Source: Bacteroides cellulosilyticus (lineage in GTDB: Bacteria; Bacteroidota; Bacteroidia; Bacteroidales; Bacteroidaceae). Taken from it: a DNA stretch of 64,000 nt. The translations under genes were made by a program, and so were the position numbers. The first letter of the stretch is position 1. Every line of letters begins with the position of its first letter. Under the pieces are notes generated by a model. It did no database searches and was not told where the DNA came from. It saw only the letters and a program-made list of their open reading frames with translations. The stretch spans positions 2,728,501-2,792,500 of the forward strand of contig NZ_CP081903.1 in NCBI RefSeq assembly GCF_020091405.1, written 5' to 3'. This document shows, piece by piece, positions 45,301-52,049 of the stretch.

Positions 45301-45661
45301 GGGAAATACCCGTGGGCAGCTTTCCGGCCTCCGCACGGTAGGCGAAACGTTCCTGAAATGTGTAAGGCCCTTCTTCCTTATCGCTGCCGAAAGCATAAAT
45401 ATCAAGACTTCCAATGCGGTTCTCATCGTCTTCGGCTATGCCGTCGCGGGTCATAGGGCGACTCTCTGGTGTACCCTGTACCAGAATCAGCTTGTTTTGT
45501 AGTGAGATTACCACCGAACGGCGGTTGGGGTCATTGGCCTGCGGGTTCTCCGGCGTTTCGGGAGTCCCGCCTGTTGTTTCCACCTCCGAGGTGCAAGCTA
45601 CCGCCAAACAAGGTAGCACCGCCAATGAGAGGCGTAGCAAGATTTTAGCTAATGTTTTCAT
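42323..45661 (-). CDS. Large fimbrillin-like lipoprotein, possible tip or adhesin subunit
   Basis: 1112 residues with a lipobox LAVAC (Cys23). The N-terminal ~390 residues are fimbrillin-like and paralogous to the 651-residue gene (SLDIYAFGSDKEEGPYTFQE, PRKGLFTKFYCVANQTE, LSRAVARFDVVNDAVKS). Five or so Ig/BACON-like repeats follow. The last ~140 residues form a distinct domain (AYKVGGKFFSKVSELN, GNGWKTPTASDVRN, ending YGWGDTAEPS) that recalls Fibrobacter-succinogenes-major-paralogous or lectin-like domains. The size and special C-terminal domain suggest a pilus tip adhesin (inference). Confidence 0.8.
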   Translation of the reverse strand: MKTLAKILLRLSLAVLPCLAVACTSEVETTGGTPETPENPQANDPNRRSVVISLQNKLILVQGTPESRPMTRDGIAEDDENRIGSLDIYAFGSDKEEGPYTFQERFAYRAEAGKLPTGISPLDLKSDEAAGRVNVVFYPRKGLFTKFYCVANQTELNDATGHEYTGYTPLQQNSQQAGVPGDAVTTPGIPTENDFIKLNTPLLEPTGFNTDILLAPLPMSGASSQPVDLREYSMGTYVRLNVSLSRAVARFDVVNDAVKSHFTITDISMGNGRQGVTLFPIRAIGDVPATPGQLITYPYRPFDGLNANIGTTTKAFYCYPCKAMDEGFLILKGLYAVNLTDEKKEVSYRIPFERVSDGNGTRIEINHNHRYTVQITEADPFELTANIRLVDWETGDYIDDYEPDNGLEAITVADLLPVDETTYEPNTNIVTLLLKAGSSFTVTTGSNAGVDAKLTYYGGTAETEWLKWEEIPVTTTRAETTKQVKYKVSFKENYTGDSYPRGILRLMDKAGGSEEVVLIDTTYGIPEVETIGGEMNPSGVSNWNAAESTLYLAQVVSAGTSSTGKITVTSIGGSKIELPVNSDITVTPTSSTHTTQEYTFQWAATTASDLTEKEIAVNVLNNSDHTKIGNIKVKLLPNRINNLQLTTAPSDIKLSDITTTTATLTMPIIKDKQFTLTMDNYSKPTLSTKPSWLEVVTSPAIRSAPESLTTNFTFRLIEDAENFADTELVFTNASGGTGMTVNITRVFQAPTITDVSGATPSANSFSSNTVYLQHTKTGSSTTKKIRIYSLGGHTFVDPNLSSFYKSSTKVNNSTTDYTVGSSSWNNYTGTESYTIPVKNASDESKVTNLKMQFRSSRPSISGASGYSNAFNLTGYDTYGYLYVNDDASLYGTYNAKFRLYSECGFSANSSSVGILSISRTKVWSSNSKYDEFNLSIPGSPWLGSTTEGNYTFGTVTFSAVNESGYYNDYQLTIYNKLPITAGYWAYKVGGKFFSKVSELNVSLSTARSKANSVGNGWKTPTASDVRNTIFTSLPSSVNDKTVNTKSVPSYFFNILPAINQYRYLLIETSTSRTGNGYGLDYQTSGNVISYGWGDTAEPSDHNFGTCYVLVHD

Positions 45662-45709
45662 TACTTGTAGCGTTTTATGCAGTTACTATTTACTTTCATT
45701 ACTCATCCC

Positions 45710-45785
45710 GTCATTCTGAACGTAGTGAAGAATCTCTTCTCCCTTGCATACAAAGAGCAGATGCTTCGGCTTCGCTCAGCATGAC
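45710..45785. repeat. Imperfect inverted repeat after the DUF3868 gene
   Basis: GTCATTCTGAACGTAGTGAA at the left (45710 onward) is mirrored by a right arm ending CTTCGCTCAGCATGAC (to 45785), with an inner AGAATCT/AGATGCTTC match. It is a dispersed Bacteroidetes-type element lying in the 138-base gap between the DUF3868 gene and the 1112-residue fimbrillin. Confidence 0.7.
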
Positions 45786-45799
45786 AGATACTTTATCCT

Positions 45800-47377
45800 T
45801 CATTCCTCCTTCTTCATCTTCTTCAAATTTTTCCTCGCCTTTTCCGGTTCTATTCCCAGCGCCTTGCGAAACCATTCCTCGGCTTTCTTCCGGTCACCTT
45901 CCAGATACGCCAGTACACCGAAGTCATTCCATGCACGCGGATCGTCCGCCACCTTATCCAGATATTGCCGGGCACTTATCGGGTCGCCCGCCATAATTAC
46001 CGCTGAAGCGGCATTGATGTTTGCCAGCGCATCGTCAGGGAAGTGATAAGCGGCTATCTCATAGACTTCACGGTATTGCTCCGTGCCGGGACGGTAGAAT
46101 GCGGCTACTCGATACATTTCCTGCAATGACAGCAAACGGGGATGTGTGTATATCAGGCTTGCCGCCTCTTCGATATTGAAAGCGCGGGCTTCATAACCCA
46201 CCGTAACCCGTATGCGCCTTAATTGTGGGAAATAGTCTTGCAAAAGTTCCCTATATACATTTCCTCCATACATATCCATCAACTGCTTTTCGCGTCCTTC
46301 AAAGATGCCTGTCCGTGAAATAAGAGTCAATACCTCGTCACCATGCCTCATAGGATGCTGTTTCAGCAGTTCCACCAGCCCGTCCCAATCTTCTGGTATG
46401 GAAGATGCTTTATAAAGGTTGTGTCCCGGCATATACGTTGCGCACATATATTCCTTGAAACAGCGGGCGCGGTTGGAAGCAAGTATTTCATTGTCTTTGT
46501 ATGTTCCGTCAGGCGAAGCATAGCCGCAAATGGAAATTTCAGAGATGCTTGCCAGATTCCCTTTGATGAGCGGTCGCATCAGGCTGTCCAGTTTCTCTAG
46601 TTCAGAATGGTTGTTGTGGAACTCCCGGCGGACATCATACACTCCTGTTGGGTAGTCTATATATAAGGTGGCACTTTCCGAACGGTGTTTTTGTGTTTCC
46701 ACCTCGGGAGTAAGGTAAGTCACCATAGCCGTACATTCAGCACAGGGCATGCAGTCTGCACGACCCTTTGTTTCCCGTCGGTCGGTAGCACCCGTTTCCT
46801 GCCTTTCCACAACCGCCTGCGGAATCGCTACTTGTCCTTGCGAACCCGCTGCCTGCCCCTGTGAAATCATTATCTGCCCCTGCGGCACCCGGAAAGGGCT
46901 TGCCAAATCAAGGTCTGCCATCAGCGGCTCCACTCCGAGAATCTTCATCCGGCAACAGTCCCGTTGCTCACGCATCAGCACCAGCGAGGCATGTTCCATC
47001 CACGGACTGTAAGCGACGGACACATGATAGTTGATACTGTCTTTCCGGTTCCGGGCATAAAGCGTGCGGTAAGGAGGAATATAGCCGGGTGCGGGTTGGA
47101 GTGCCTGCTGCCTGTGATCGGCACGGGCACGCAGACGCCCGCTCACCACCACTGCCGGAAGTTCCTGCAAGCGTCCCGCACTGCGCAGCACGGGCGTAAA
47201 GCGGTAAGCCTCCGCATTCCCTGCTTTTGTATCGTCCAGATTCAACAGCAGTTCTATATGAAGACTGTCCCCTTGCGTAAAGACATGCGAACTGAGTACC
47301 GGAGTTCCGCCCGCCCATGCTTCCGCCGCCAGCAGTACCCCAGCCAATCCTCCTATTATATATTTCATCCTCTCCAT
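45800..47377 (-). CDS. DUF3868/OmpA-like periplasmic protein with TPR tail
   Basis: 525 residues with a signal peptide (MKYIIGGLAGVLLAAEAWA; the second ATG at 47368 is an alternative start). The N-terminal ~180 residues fit DUF3868. The middle (~270-400) is OmpA/MotB-like with ISEISICGYASPDGTYKDNE and ASNRARCFKEYM, a peptidoglycan-binding fold. The C-terminal ~120 residues are TPR-like (DARAWNDFGVLAYLEGDRKK pattern, EEWFRKALGIEPEKA). Genes of this family accompany DUF3575 and Mfa2/FimB genes in fimbrial loci; they probably link the pilus assembly apparatus to the cell wall (inference). Confidence 0.82.
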   Translation of the reverse strand: MERMKYIIGGLAGVLLAAEAWAGGTPVLSSHVFTQGDSLHIELLLNLDDTKAGNAEAYRFTPVLRSAGRLQELPAVVVSGRLRARADHRQQALQPAPGYIPPYRTLYARNRKDSINYHVSVAYSPWMEHASLVLMREQRDCCRMKILGVEPLMADLDLASPFRVPQGQIMISQGQAAGSQGQVAIPQAVVERQETGATDRRETKGRADCMPCAECTAMVTYLTPEVETQKHRSESATLYIDYPTGVYDVRREFHNNHSELEKLDSLMRPLIKGNLASISEISICGYASPDGTYKDNEILASNRARCFKEYMCATYMPGHNLYKASSIPEDWDGLVELLKQHPMRHGDEVLTLISRTGIFEGREKQLMDMYGGNVYRELLQDYFPQLRRIRVTVGYEARAFNIEEAASLIYTHPRLLSLQEMYRVAAFYRPGTEQYREVYEIAAYHFPDDALANINAASAVIMAGDPISARQYLDKVADDPRAWNDFGVLAYLEGDRKKAEEWFRKALGIEPEKARKNLKKMKKEE

Positions 47378-47413
47378 CTTTTAATTTTCAATTTTCAACT
47401 TTCAATTTTTAAT

Positions 47414-48355
47414 TTATCCGAGTCCTCCTCCTTCCGTCCAGTCCGACGCATTCATTTGCGTTACCACAATCGTCCGCCCTATGGTTACCAGCAGGTCGAA
47501 TTCCTGTTCCGTGTTTTCGTCCAGACTGACAGGCAGCTTACGAAAGAATAGTTGCAGGTCTATCTCCTTCATAATCCTTTCATTGCCCCGGTAGATACTC
47601 AGCAACGGGTGCGAACCCGATGTCAGGCGGTACGTCACCAGTTCCCCCGTCAGTTCGTCATTGTAGTTCATTGCCGCCCGGGTCTGGTGCCACGTCACCG
47701 GACTGCCTATGGAGGGGAATGTGAAAGCCCCGTCACCCACAGCCAGCGGTATGTCGTAACCTGCCGGAAAACCGTATTCGCAAGGCACGCCCCGCATACG
47801 GAGCGTATATCCGCCCGTTCCTTCCGCAGGATAGTAACCGTCTTCCCAATGTACGGTTATCCGGAGTACGGCGTGGCAGTGTGTCAGGTATACGGTCCTG
47901 TTCACTGAAACCCCTGTGGCGGGAACTTCGAATGTGCCATATCCGTAATAGAGCCGTTCGGTGTTGGTCCGGTATCCTCCTGCGGGTGTTCCCGTGGCCG
48001 AGGTCATTACCAGTTCACGGATTTTTGTCACACCGGGTTGCGGCGGGGGTAGTATGTCACTTTCATATCTTTGGTTTCCCCATGCCACGAGGGTGTAGCG
48101 TCCGGGAGGTAATTCTCCCTGCCAGTATTCCAGATTGTCGCCCTGCAATGTCCAAGTATCCACCAGCACCCCGTCCGCATCGAAAAGGAACTGCCTGATA
48201 TTATCCACATACATGGCGAGCTGTCCGGCATCGGGTCTTCCGGCATAACGGTAATTCAGCCGTACATTGTAGGGACACACCTGCGGCTCGTCAAAATCGA
48301 ACGTGCAGGAGGTGCAGAACCAGAGTATGCAGCAGAGAATTACCATAACTTTCAT
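47414..48355 (-). CDS. FimB/Mfa2 family fimbrial anchor lipoprotein
   Basis: 313 residues with a lipobox CTSC (Cys17) followed by TFDFDEP. The pattern LNYRYAGRPDAGQLAMYVDN, FLFDADGVLVDTWTLQGDNL and ELPPGRYTLVAWGNQRY is characteristic of FimB/Mfa2, with a transthyretin-like first domain. In Porphyromonas these proteins anchor the pilus and limit its length. It overlaps the upstream DUF3575 gene by four bases (ATGA), a strong sign of one operon. Confidence 0.88.
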   Translation of the reverse strand: MKVMVILCCILWFCTSCTFDFDEPQVCPYNVRLNYRYAGRPDAGQLAMYVDNIRQFLFDADGVLVDTWTLQGDNLEYWQGELPPGRYTLVAWGNQRYESDILPPPQPGVTKIRELVMTSATGTPAGGYRTNTERLYYGYGTFEVPATGVSVNRTVYLTHCHAVLRITVHWEDGYYPAEGTGGYTLRMRGVPCEYGFPAGYDIPLAVGDGAFTFPSIGSPVTWHQTRAAMNYNDELTGELVTYRLTSGSHPLLSIYRGNERIMKEIDLQLFFRKLPVSLDENTEQEFDLLVTIGRTIVVTQMNASDWTEGGGLG

Positions 48356-48909
48356 CGTATGAAATAAATGAGTGACACACCGGCCCGTGTAGGCCCGAAA
48401 TAATTCCTTTTATAATGTCCCATGCGCTCGCCGCAGCCCGCGCACCGGTATTTGTCATATTCCATGCGGGCGTAGCCGCCACCTATCACGGCCTCCACGG
48501 AGAAGCGGTCGCCCAGCACCCAGTGATAACCGTAGGTGATGCCCCCGCCATACAGGTCGCCCCGGTAAATGATGTCTTCCATGCCCGAAAAGAAGGGAAT
48601 CTGCCCCACATTATAATAAGCGTAATGTCCGTGCACGCCGAAGAAATGCCCCTCGAATTTGCGGCAGGGCCAATATCGTAACTCCGGTTGTATCAGATAG
48701 AGGTTCAGTTTCATATCATTGCCGAATTTCCATGCATTGTAAGCGCCGTTCAGTACCATTGTGAAATGACGGTTGATGCCGGTTTCCACTCCTGCATTCG
48801 GGGTGGTGGTTCCCCATAACAGCAGGTCGGTGCGCAATGCCACACGTTGGGTAAAGGCAGCGGTACTCACCGTACAGAGTAACAGAATCAGCAGATAAAG
48901 TCGTTTCAT
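48352..48909 (-). CDS. DUF3575 outer-membrane protein
   Basis: 185 residues with a signal peptide (1-20, ending AAFTQ). VALRTDLLLWGTTTPNAGVE is the DUF3575 start, and alternating beta strands (NLYLIQPELRYWP, GVHGHYAYYN, GGGITYGYHWVLG, EAVIGGGYARME) end in an aromatic C-terminus (GVSLIYFIR), consistent with a small beta-barrel. The family occurs next to Mfa2/FimB and DUF3868 genes. Function is unknown; a role in pilus biogenesis is inferred from context. A CxxC pair (RCAGCGE) near residue 155 is unusual for a barrel. Confidence 0.85.
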   Translation of the reverse strand: MKRLYLLILLLCTVSTAAFTQRVALRTDLLLWGTTTPNAGVETGINRHFTMVLNGAYNAWKFGNDMKLNLYLIQPELRYWPCRKFEGHFFGVHGHYAYYNVGQIPFFSGMEDIIYRGDLYGGGITYGYHWVLGDRFSVEAVIGGGYARMEYDKYRCAGCGERMGHYKRNYFGPTRAGVSLIYFIR

Positions 48910-48946
48910 GGGTAATTCGGATTTATATTGGCGTGTCGGATGCGGG

Positions 48947-49363
48947 TTACGGCATGGTTATGGCATGGTTGCCGGTCAGGCATTCACTGACAGGGAGTTC
49001 GGCTATGGAAATCTCCATCAGATAGATACGTGTCATTTGGTTGATGATACCCAGTTTACGGGCTGTTGTCCCGTAGCAAGAATAGAAATCCTCATCGCTG
49101 GGACGGTTGAAGTAGATACCTTCGCCCAATGCTTCAAGAATGGAGAGGAGGTTGATTTTATGATATTCGCAGGCAAGGCGGTAAGATTCGGGCAGGTTGT
49201 CCGGCTGGTTCTCCGCCAGCGTAATCATATGTCCTTTTGAGAGAGCCTGCAACAGATAGGCTATTTCGGAAGGGGAATAATTGAAGGAAGTGCTCAACTG
49301 ATAATCCTTATATTGGATGTCGTGTAGTACTGCCAGGGCGAGTTTGGTTCTGAGTGTTAACAT
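48947..49363 (-). CDS. Small winged-helix (Rrf2-like) candidate regulator
   Basis: 138 residues with no signal peptide. The start LTLRTKLALAVLHDI and the helix pattern NYSPSEIAYLLQALSKGHMI resemble the Rrf2-type winged helix (helix-turn-helix near residues 28-47), but cysteine ligands are absent, and I cannot confirm the family. It is the first gene of the fimbrial operon, beginning 44 bases inside from the left invertible repeat, so a promoter in the invertible segment would reach it first. It may tune fimbrial transcription. Confidence 0.55.
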   Translation of the reverse strand: MLTLRTKLALAVLHDIQYKDYQLSTSFNYSPSEIAYLLQALSKGHMITLAENQPDNLPESYRLACEYHKINLLSILEALGEGIYFNRPSDEDFYSCYGTTARKLGIINQMTRIYLMEISIAELPVSECLTGNHAITMP

Positions 49364-49407
49364 AGCGCTTGCTTTTTATGTAGATTATTGTCTGTTTTGT
49401 TAAGGAT

Positions 49408-49863
49408 GTTCCGATTCCCGGTAGGAAACGGAACAAACGGCGCCGTAAGCATAGGACAGGCGGATAATACTCGTCTTCCTTTTTAAAAAGGCGGACAATT
49501 CTTCGTTTTTCCTCCTTGTATTCTTCGATTTTATAATGAGCTTCCCCCATATTGAGGTATGGGTAAGGGGAGTCGTATCTTCAAATAAAAAAAGTGAAAG
49601 CTTTCTAATCTATATAAAGGACTTTCGAGGCAGTATATCATATTATTACAGCAATATCCCATTTCTTGACATGACTTTTCCGGACAAAATCTAACTTTCA
49701 GGATAAGAGAGCTGTTTTTGTCGTGTCTGATGTTGTAAACTAACCGATTTTTTACAGAAAACAGGGAAACTTCGATAAGTATTTCCAGTTTTCCTTGTTT
49801 ATCTCAATTGAAAACAGTTCCTTTACCGCCGGAATCGTTCCGTTTCCTACCGGGAATCGGAAC
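49408..49863. mobile_element. Invertible DNA segment (phase-variation switch)
   Basis: The 27 bases at 49408-49434 are the exact reverse complement of those at 49837-49863 (core CCGTTTCCTACCGGGAATCG). They bound 402 bases that hold no convincing gene. The segment lies between the first fimbrial gene and a tyrosine recombinase, both on the minus strand. This is the layout of an invertible promoter. The right repeat is nine in-frame codons of the recombinase (VPIPGRKRN). A weak promoter-like pair, TTG 49666-49668 and TAACTTTC 49692-49699 (23-base spacer), points away from the operon in the orientation given, so this copy may be OFF (weak inference). Confidence 0.85.
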
Positions 49864-50871
49864 GCCTGTATGAAGCTCATTTTTAGAGCTTTTTCTTTCT
49901 TTATCGTTCCTATTTCCTTTTCCCTTTTCTTTTTCTTTCCTCTTCCATTCCTTTTCTGCCATCGGATTCACCAATGCTGCCATCTGCAAATTTACCACTG
50001 CCAATTGTTCATCAGAGAACGATCTCAAATAAGTATGTGTTATCTCTTCCGAAGCATGGCTCAATCCTGCACTAATTTTAGCCACCGGAATATCCTCATT
50101 ATATGCTAGAGTCGCCCACGTATGTCGTGCTACGTATGAAGTTAGCCTCACCTCTAATCCCAATCGTTCAGATAACCGATACAAATGTTTATTGTAAAGT
50201 CGCAAGGTACTCTCATACTGACGCCTTTCTTCTGGTATGCTTCCCGGTTGGCGTATAATCCTTAATAAATAGGGTGAATCAAGATCATCACATAAATATC
50301 TCTCAATAATTTCCCACATCCACGGTTCAAGTGTAATCGTCAACATTCTCCCCGTCTTGCTGCGGCGATAGCAAAGCACATTATCATGAATATCCGTCTT
50401 CCTCAAGTAAACTAAATCTATAAAAGGAATCCCCCTTAAATAATAAGAAAGGATAAACAGATCTCGTGCCATCACTAAACTTGGCTCCTCCAAATCTGCA
50501 CCTGCCACCATACGAAGCTGTTCAATACTCAGCGCTCTCTTCTTCGTCTCTTCATACCCCATAAACACCTCACAAAAGAGCTTCTTAGCGTCTTTCACCA
50601 TTCCCTGCCTCTCAGCCCCTTTACAAATAGCCCGTAACGCTCGAAAATAGCATGCCGAAGTATTTCGTGAACATCCCGACGCCCACAAATAGTGCTCAAA
50701 ACCCAGAAAAAATCCTGCTGTCAAATCTTTAAAAGTTAGCAACTCGATATTAGTAAACTCTTCTAAGCTATGCAATATACTTCTGCAAGTATGCTCTGCC
50801 GAAAACTTAAACAATTCCCCCAGCCCCTCCGCATGAGCCACAATACCTTCCTTTAATGTCTTCATTCTCAT
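49804..50871 (-). CDS. Tyrosine-type DNA invertase
   Basis: 355 residues from ATG 50871. The N-terminal SAM-like domain is followed by the tyrosine recombinase core: Arg146 (YYLRGIPF), Lys172 (RRSKTGR), Arg249 in TSYVARHTWATLA (a Tyr replaces the usual first His of HxxR, as in Bacteroides invertases), His272 (GLSHASEEIT) and nucleophile Tyr281 (HTYLRSF). The C-terminus after ~305 is highly basic (EKEWKRKEKEKGKG). The last 19 residues begin with the inverted repeat itself (VPIPGRKRN), then DSGGKGTVFN. In the other orientation the tail would read KRRRKHRTGG instead. It most likely inverts the adjacent fimbrial segment. Confidence 0.92.
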   Translation of the reverse strand: MRMKTLKEGIVAHAEGLGELFKFSAEHTCRSILHSLEEFTNIELLTFKDLTAGFFLGFEHYLWASGCSRNTSACYFRALRAICKGAERQGMVKDAKKLFCEVFMGYEETKKRALSIEQLRMVAGADLEEPSLVMARDLFILSYYLRGIPFIDLVYLRKTDIHDNVLCYRRSKTGRMLTITLEPWMWEIIERYLCDDLDSPYLLRIIRQPGSIPEERRQYESTLRLYNKHLYRLSERLGLEVRLTSYVARHTWATLAYNEDIPVAKISAGLSHASEEITHTYLRSFSDEQLAVVNLQMAALVNPMAEKEWKRKEKEKGKGNRNDKERKSSKNELHTGVPIPGRKRNDSGGKGTVFN

Positions 50872-50955
50872 CACACTGTTCTTTTTAATTAATGATTATT
50901 TCCTCCCCAACCCCACTCTCCATCATTTGTTTTGGGGTGAAAAAGAGGTAAACAT

Positions 50956-50963
50956 CAAAAGTA
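50956..50963 (-). promoter_or_regulatory. -7 promoter element of the invertase gene
   Basis: On the minus strand TACTTTTG matches TAnnTTTG, about 85 bases before the invertase start. No TTTG at -33. Confidence 0.4.
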
Positions 50964-51027
50964 AGAACAGGAAAGTTGGCTGCTTGTCATGAAACATGCA
51001 TAAATACCCGTATATAGTGTATATAAA

Positions 51028-51207
51028 CAAAAAAGTAGTTACCTACATTAGATAACTACTTAACTTTTTGTATTTCTCCTGGGATTCTCCTGAGAGAGTT
51101 ACTACGCTGATATTTAAAACTTTATGTTTTTAGTTTCAAGCATATCCCATGATTTAACCCCACTGATTTTCTATGTGCTTTTGCGGTAGTTTGCTCATGG
51201 AGAACAC
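51028..51207 (-). ncRNA. Candidate small RNA or short transcript
   Basis: A full-consensus minus-strand promoter (TTTG at 51241-51244, 19-base spacer, TATCTTTG at 51214-51221) predicts a start near 51207. A strong minus-strand terminator follows at 51028-51061: AAGTAGTTA pairs with TAACTACTT, then TTTTG. The ~180-base transcript has no gene of normal length, only a 14-codon ORF (MSKLPQKHIENQWG). It lies between the invertase and the HNH gene, near the probable left end of the mobile island. Alternatives are a leader of the invertase gene with attenuation, or the stump of a lost gene. Confidence 0.4.
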
Positions 51208-51213
51208 TAGATG

Positions 51214-51244
51214 CAAAGATAAACATATTTGTTGATTTATCAAA
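51214..51244 (-). promoter_or_regulatory. Strong consensus promoter, minus strand
   Basis: -33 TTTG (51241-51244), 19-base spacer and -7 TATCTTTG (51214-51221), all on the minus strand; one of the best matches in the window. It reads toward the invertase gene through a terminator-like hairpin at 51033-51061. Confidence 0.6.
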
Positions 51245-51272
51245 TTTCGAGAGCATATAGGCATTATAATTA

Positions 51273-52049
51273 TTATAAGGTAGTAATAGCTTCTTTTACT
51301 ACATCATTTAACCAATTGTGTCCAATTGCAAAATTACGAAAAGCCAAAAATTCATTATCATTATCATTGGCTTCATTAACAAAACGTCTGACCAATATAT
51401 TTATAGCATGCTTTTGTTCTTCTGGAGTTGAATTATAAACAAGCTCTGAAACTATTTCTCTCTTAAATTTATCAATAATTTTTTTTCTACCGTCATTTAG
51501 ATATTTACGATCTATTCTACATGTTTCTATTGTATATTTATAATCTTCGTTGTCAGAAGTTATTTTCCCATCTTTTTCAAATATCAAATAAGGACTTGGA
51601 TCTGATTGCTCTGGATTTATTAACTTTGGTTGTTCTTGAAGATTATATTTGTTGGATGATATAGTATTGATGCTTTTTAAATCTTTTGTATTAGGACATT
51701 TAGCTCGCTTTCCTTTTATTGCGAAGTTTATACCTTTATAATTATTGCAGTAGTGACACGCTAATAAAAGATTATCCCAACTATATGCTAACCAGTAGTA
51801 AATTTGCTTAGGTCTAAAATGTTCAATATGATATTGTTCAACCTTTTGTTCGCAAAAAGCACATTTGTTGTTATATATAAGCACTAATCTATCTCTAATA
51901 TCATCAGTTTTATATCGATCATTGTAAGGTGCTTCATTTATATAATGTTTCTTTGCTATTAGTTCTAATCTCCTTTGGTGTGTTAACTTATCATCACCAA
52001 TAACTAGTGATGGTGGTATTACTGCTAAGTCTTTATCGATCTTCTTCAT
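51273..52049 (-). CDS. PtuB-like HNH endonuclease
   Basis: 258 residues. The HNH site is complete: CAFC (63-66), HIEHFRPK with His77, then WDNLLLACHYCNNYKG with Asn93 and a second CxxC (98-101). This spacing and the HFRPK motif match the PtuB subunit of Septu and of retron PtuAB systems. It overlaps the ATPase gene by 17 bases and is last in a three-gene operon. The predicted role is DNA cleavage once the ATPase partner senses infection (inference from the family). Very AT-rich codon use. Confidence 0.85.
   Translation of the reverse strand: MKKIDKDLAVIPPSLVIGDDKLTHQRRLELIAKKHYINEAPYNDRYKTDDIRDRLVLIYNNKCAFCEQKVEQYHIEHFRPKQIYYWLAYSWDNLLLACHYCNNYKGINFAIKGKRAKCPNTKDLKSINTISSNKYNLQEQPKLINPEQSDPSPYLIFEKDGKITSDNEDYKYTIETCRIDRKYLNDGRKKIIDKFKREIVSELVYNSTPEEQKHAINILVRRFVNEANDNDNEFLAFRNFAIGHNWLNDVVKEAITTL

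Noticed and set aside
49308..49550. An 80-residue minus-strand frame crossing the left invertible repeat
   Set aside because: It overlaps the Rrf2-like gene start and has no family features. It depends on one orientation of the segment, so it is probably chance.
49582..49589. A TTTATTTG minus-strand box in the invertible segment as fimbrial promoter
   Set aside because: One mismatch to TAnnTTTG and no -33 box at 19-20 bases upstream; too weak to call the switch ON.
51060..51200. tRNA or tmRNA 3' end as attachment site of the island
   Set aside because: No GTTCRA loop, acceptor stem or CCA was found, and no matching direct repeat is visible at the other end within the window.
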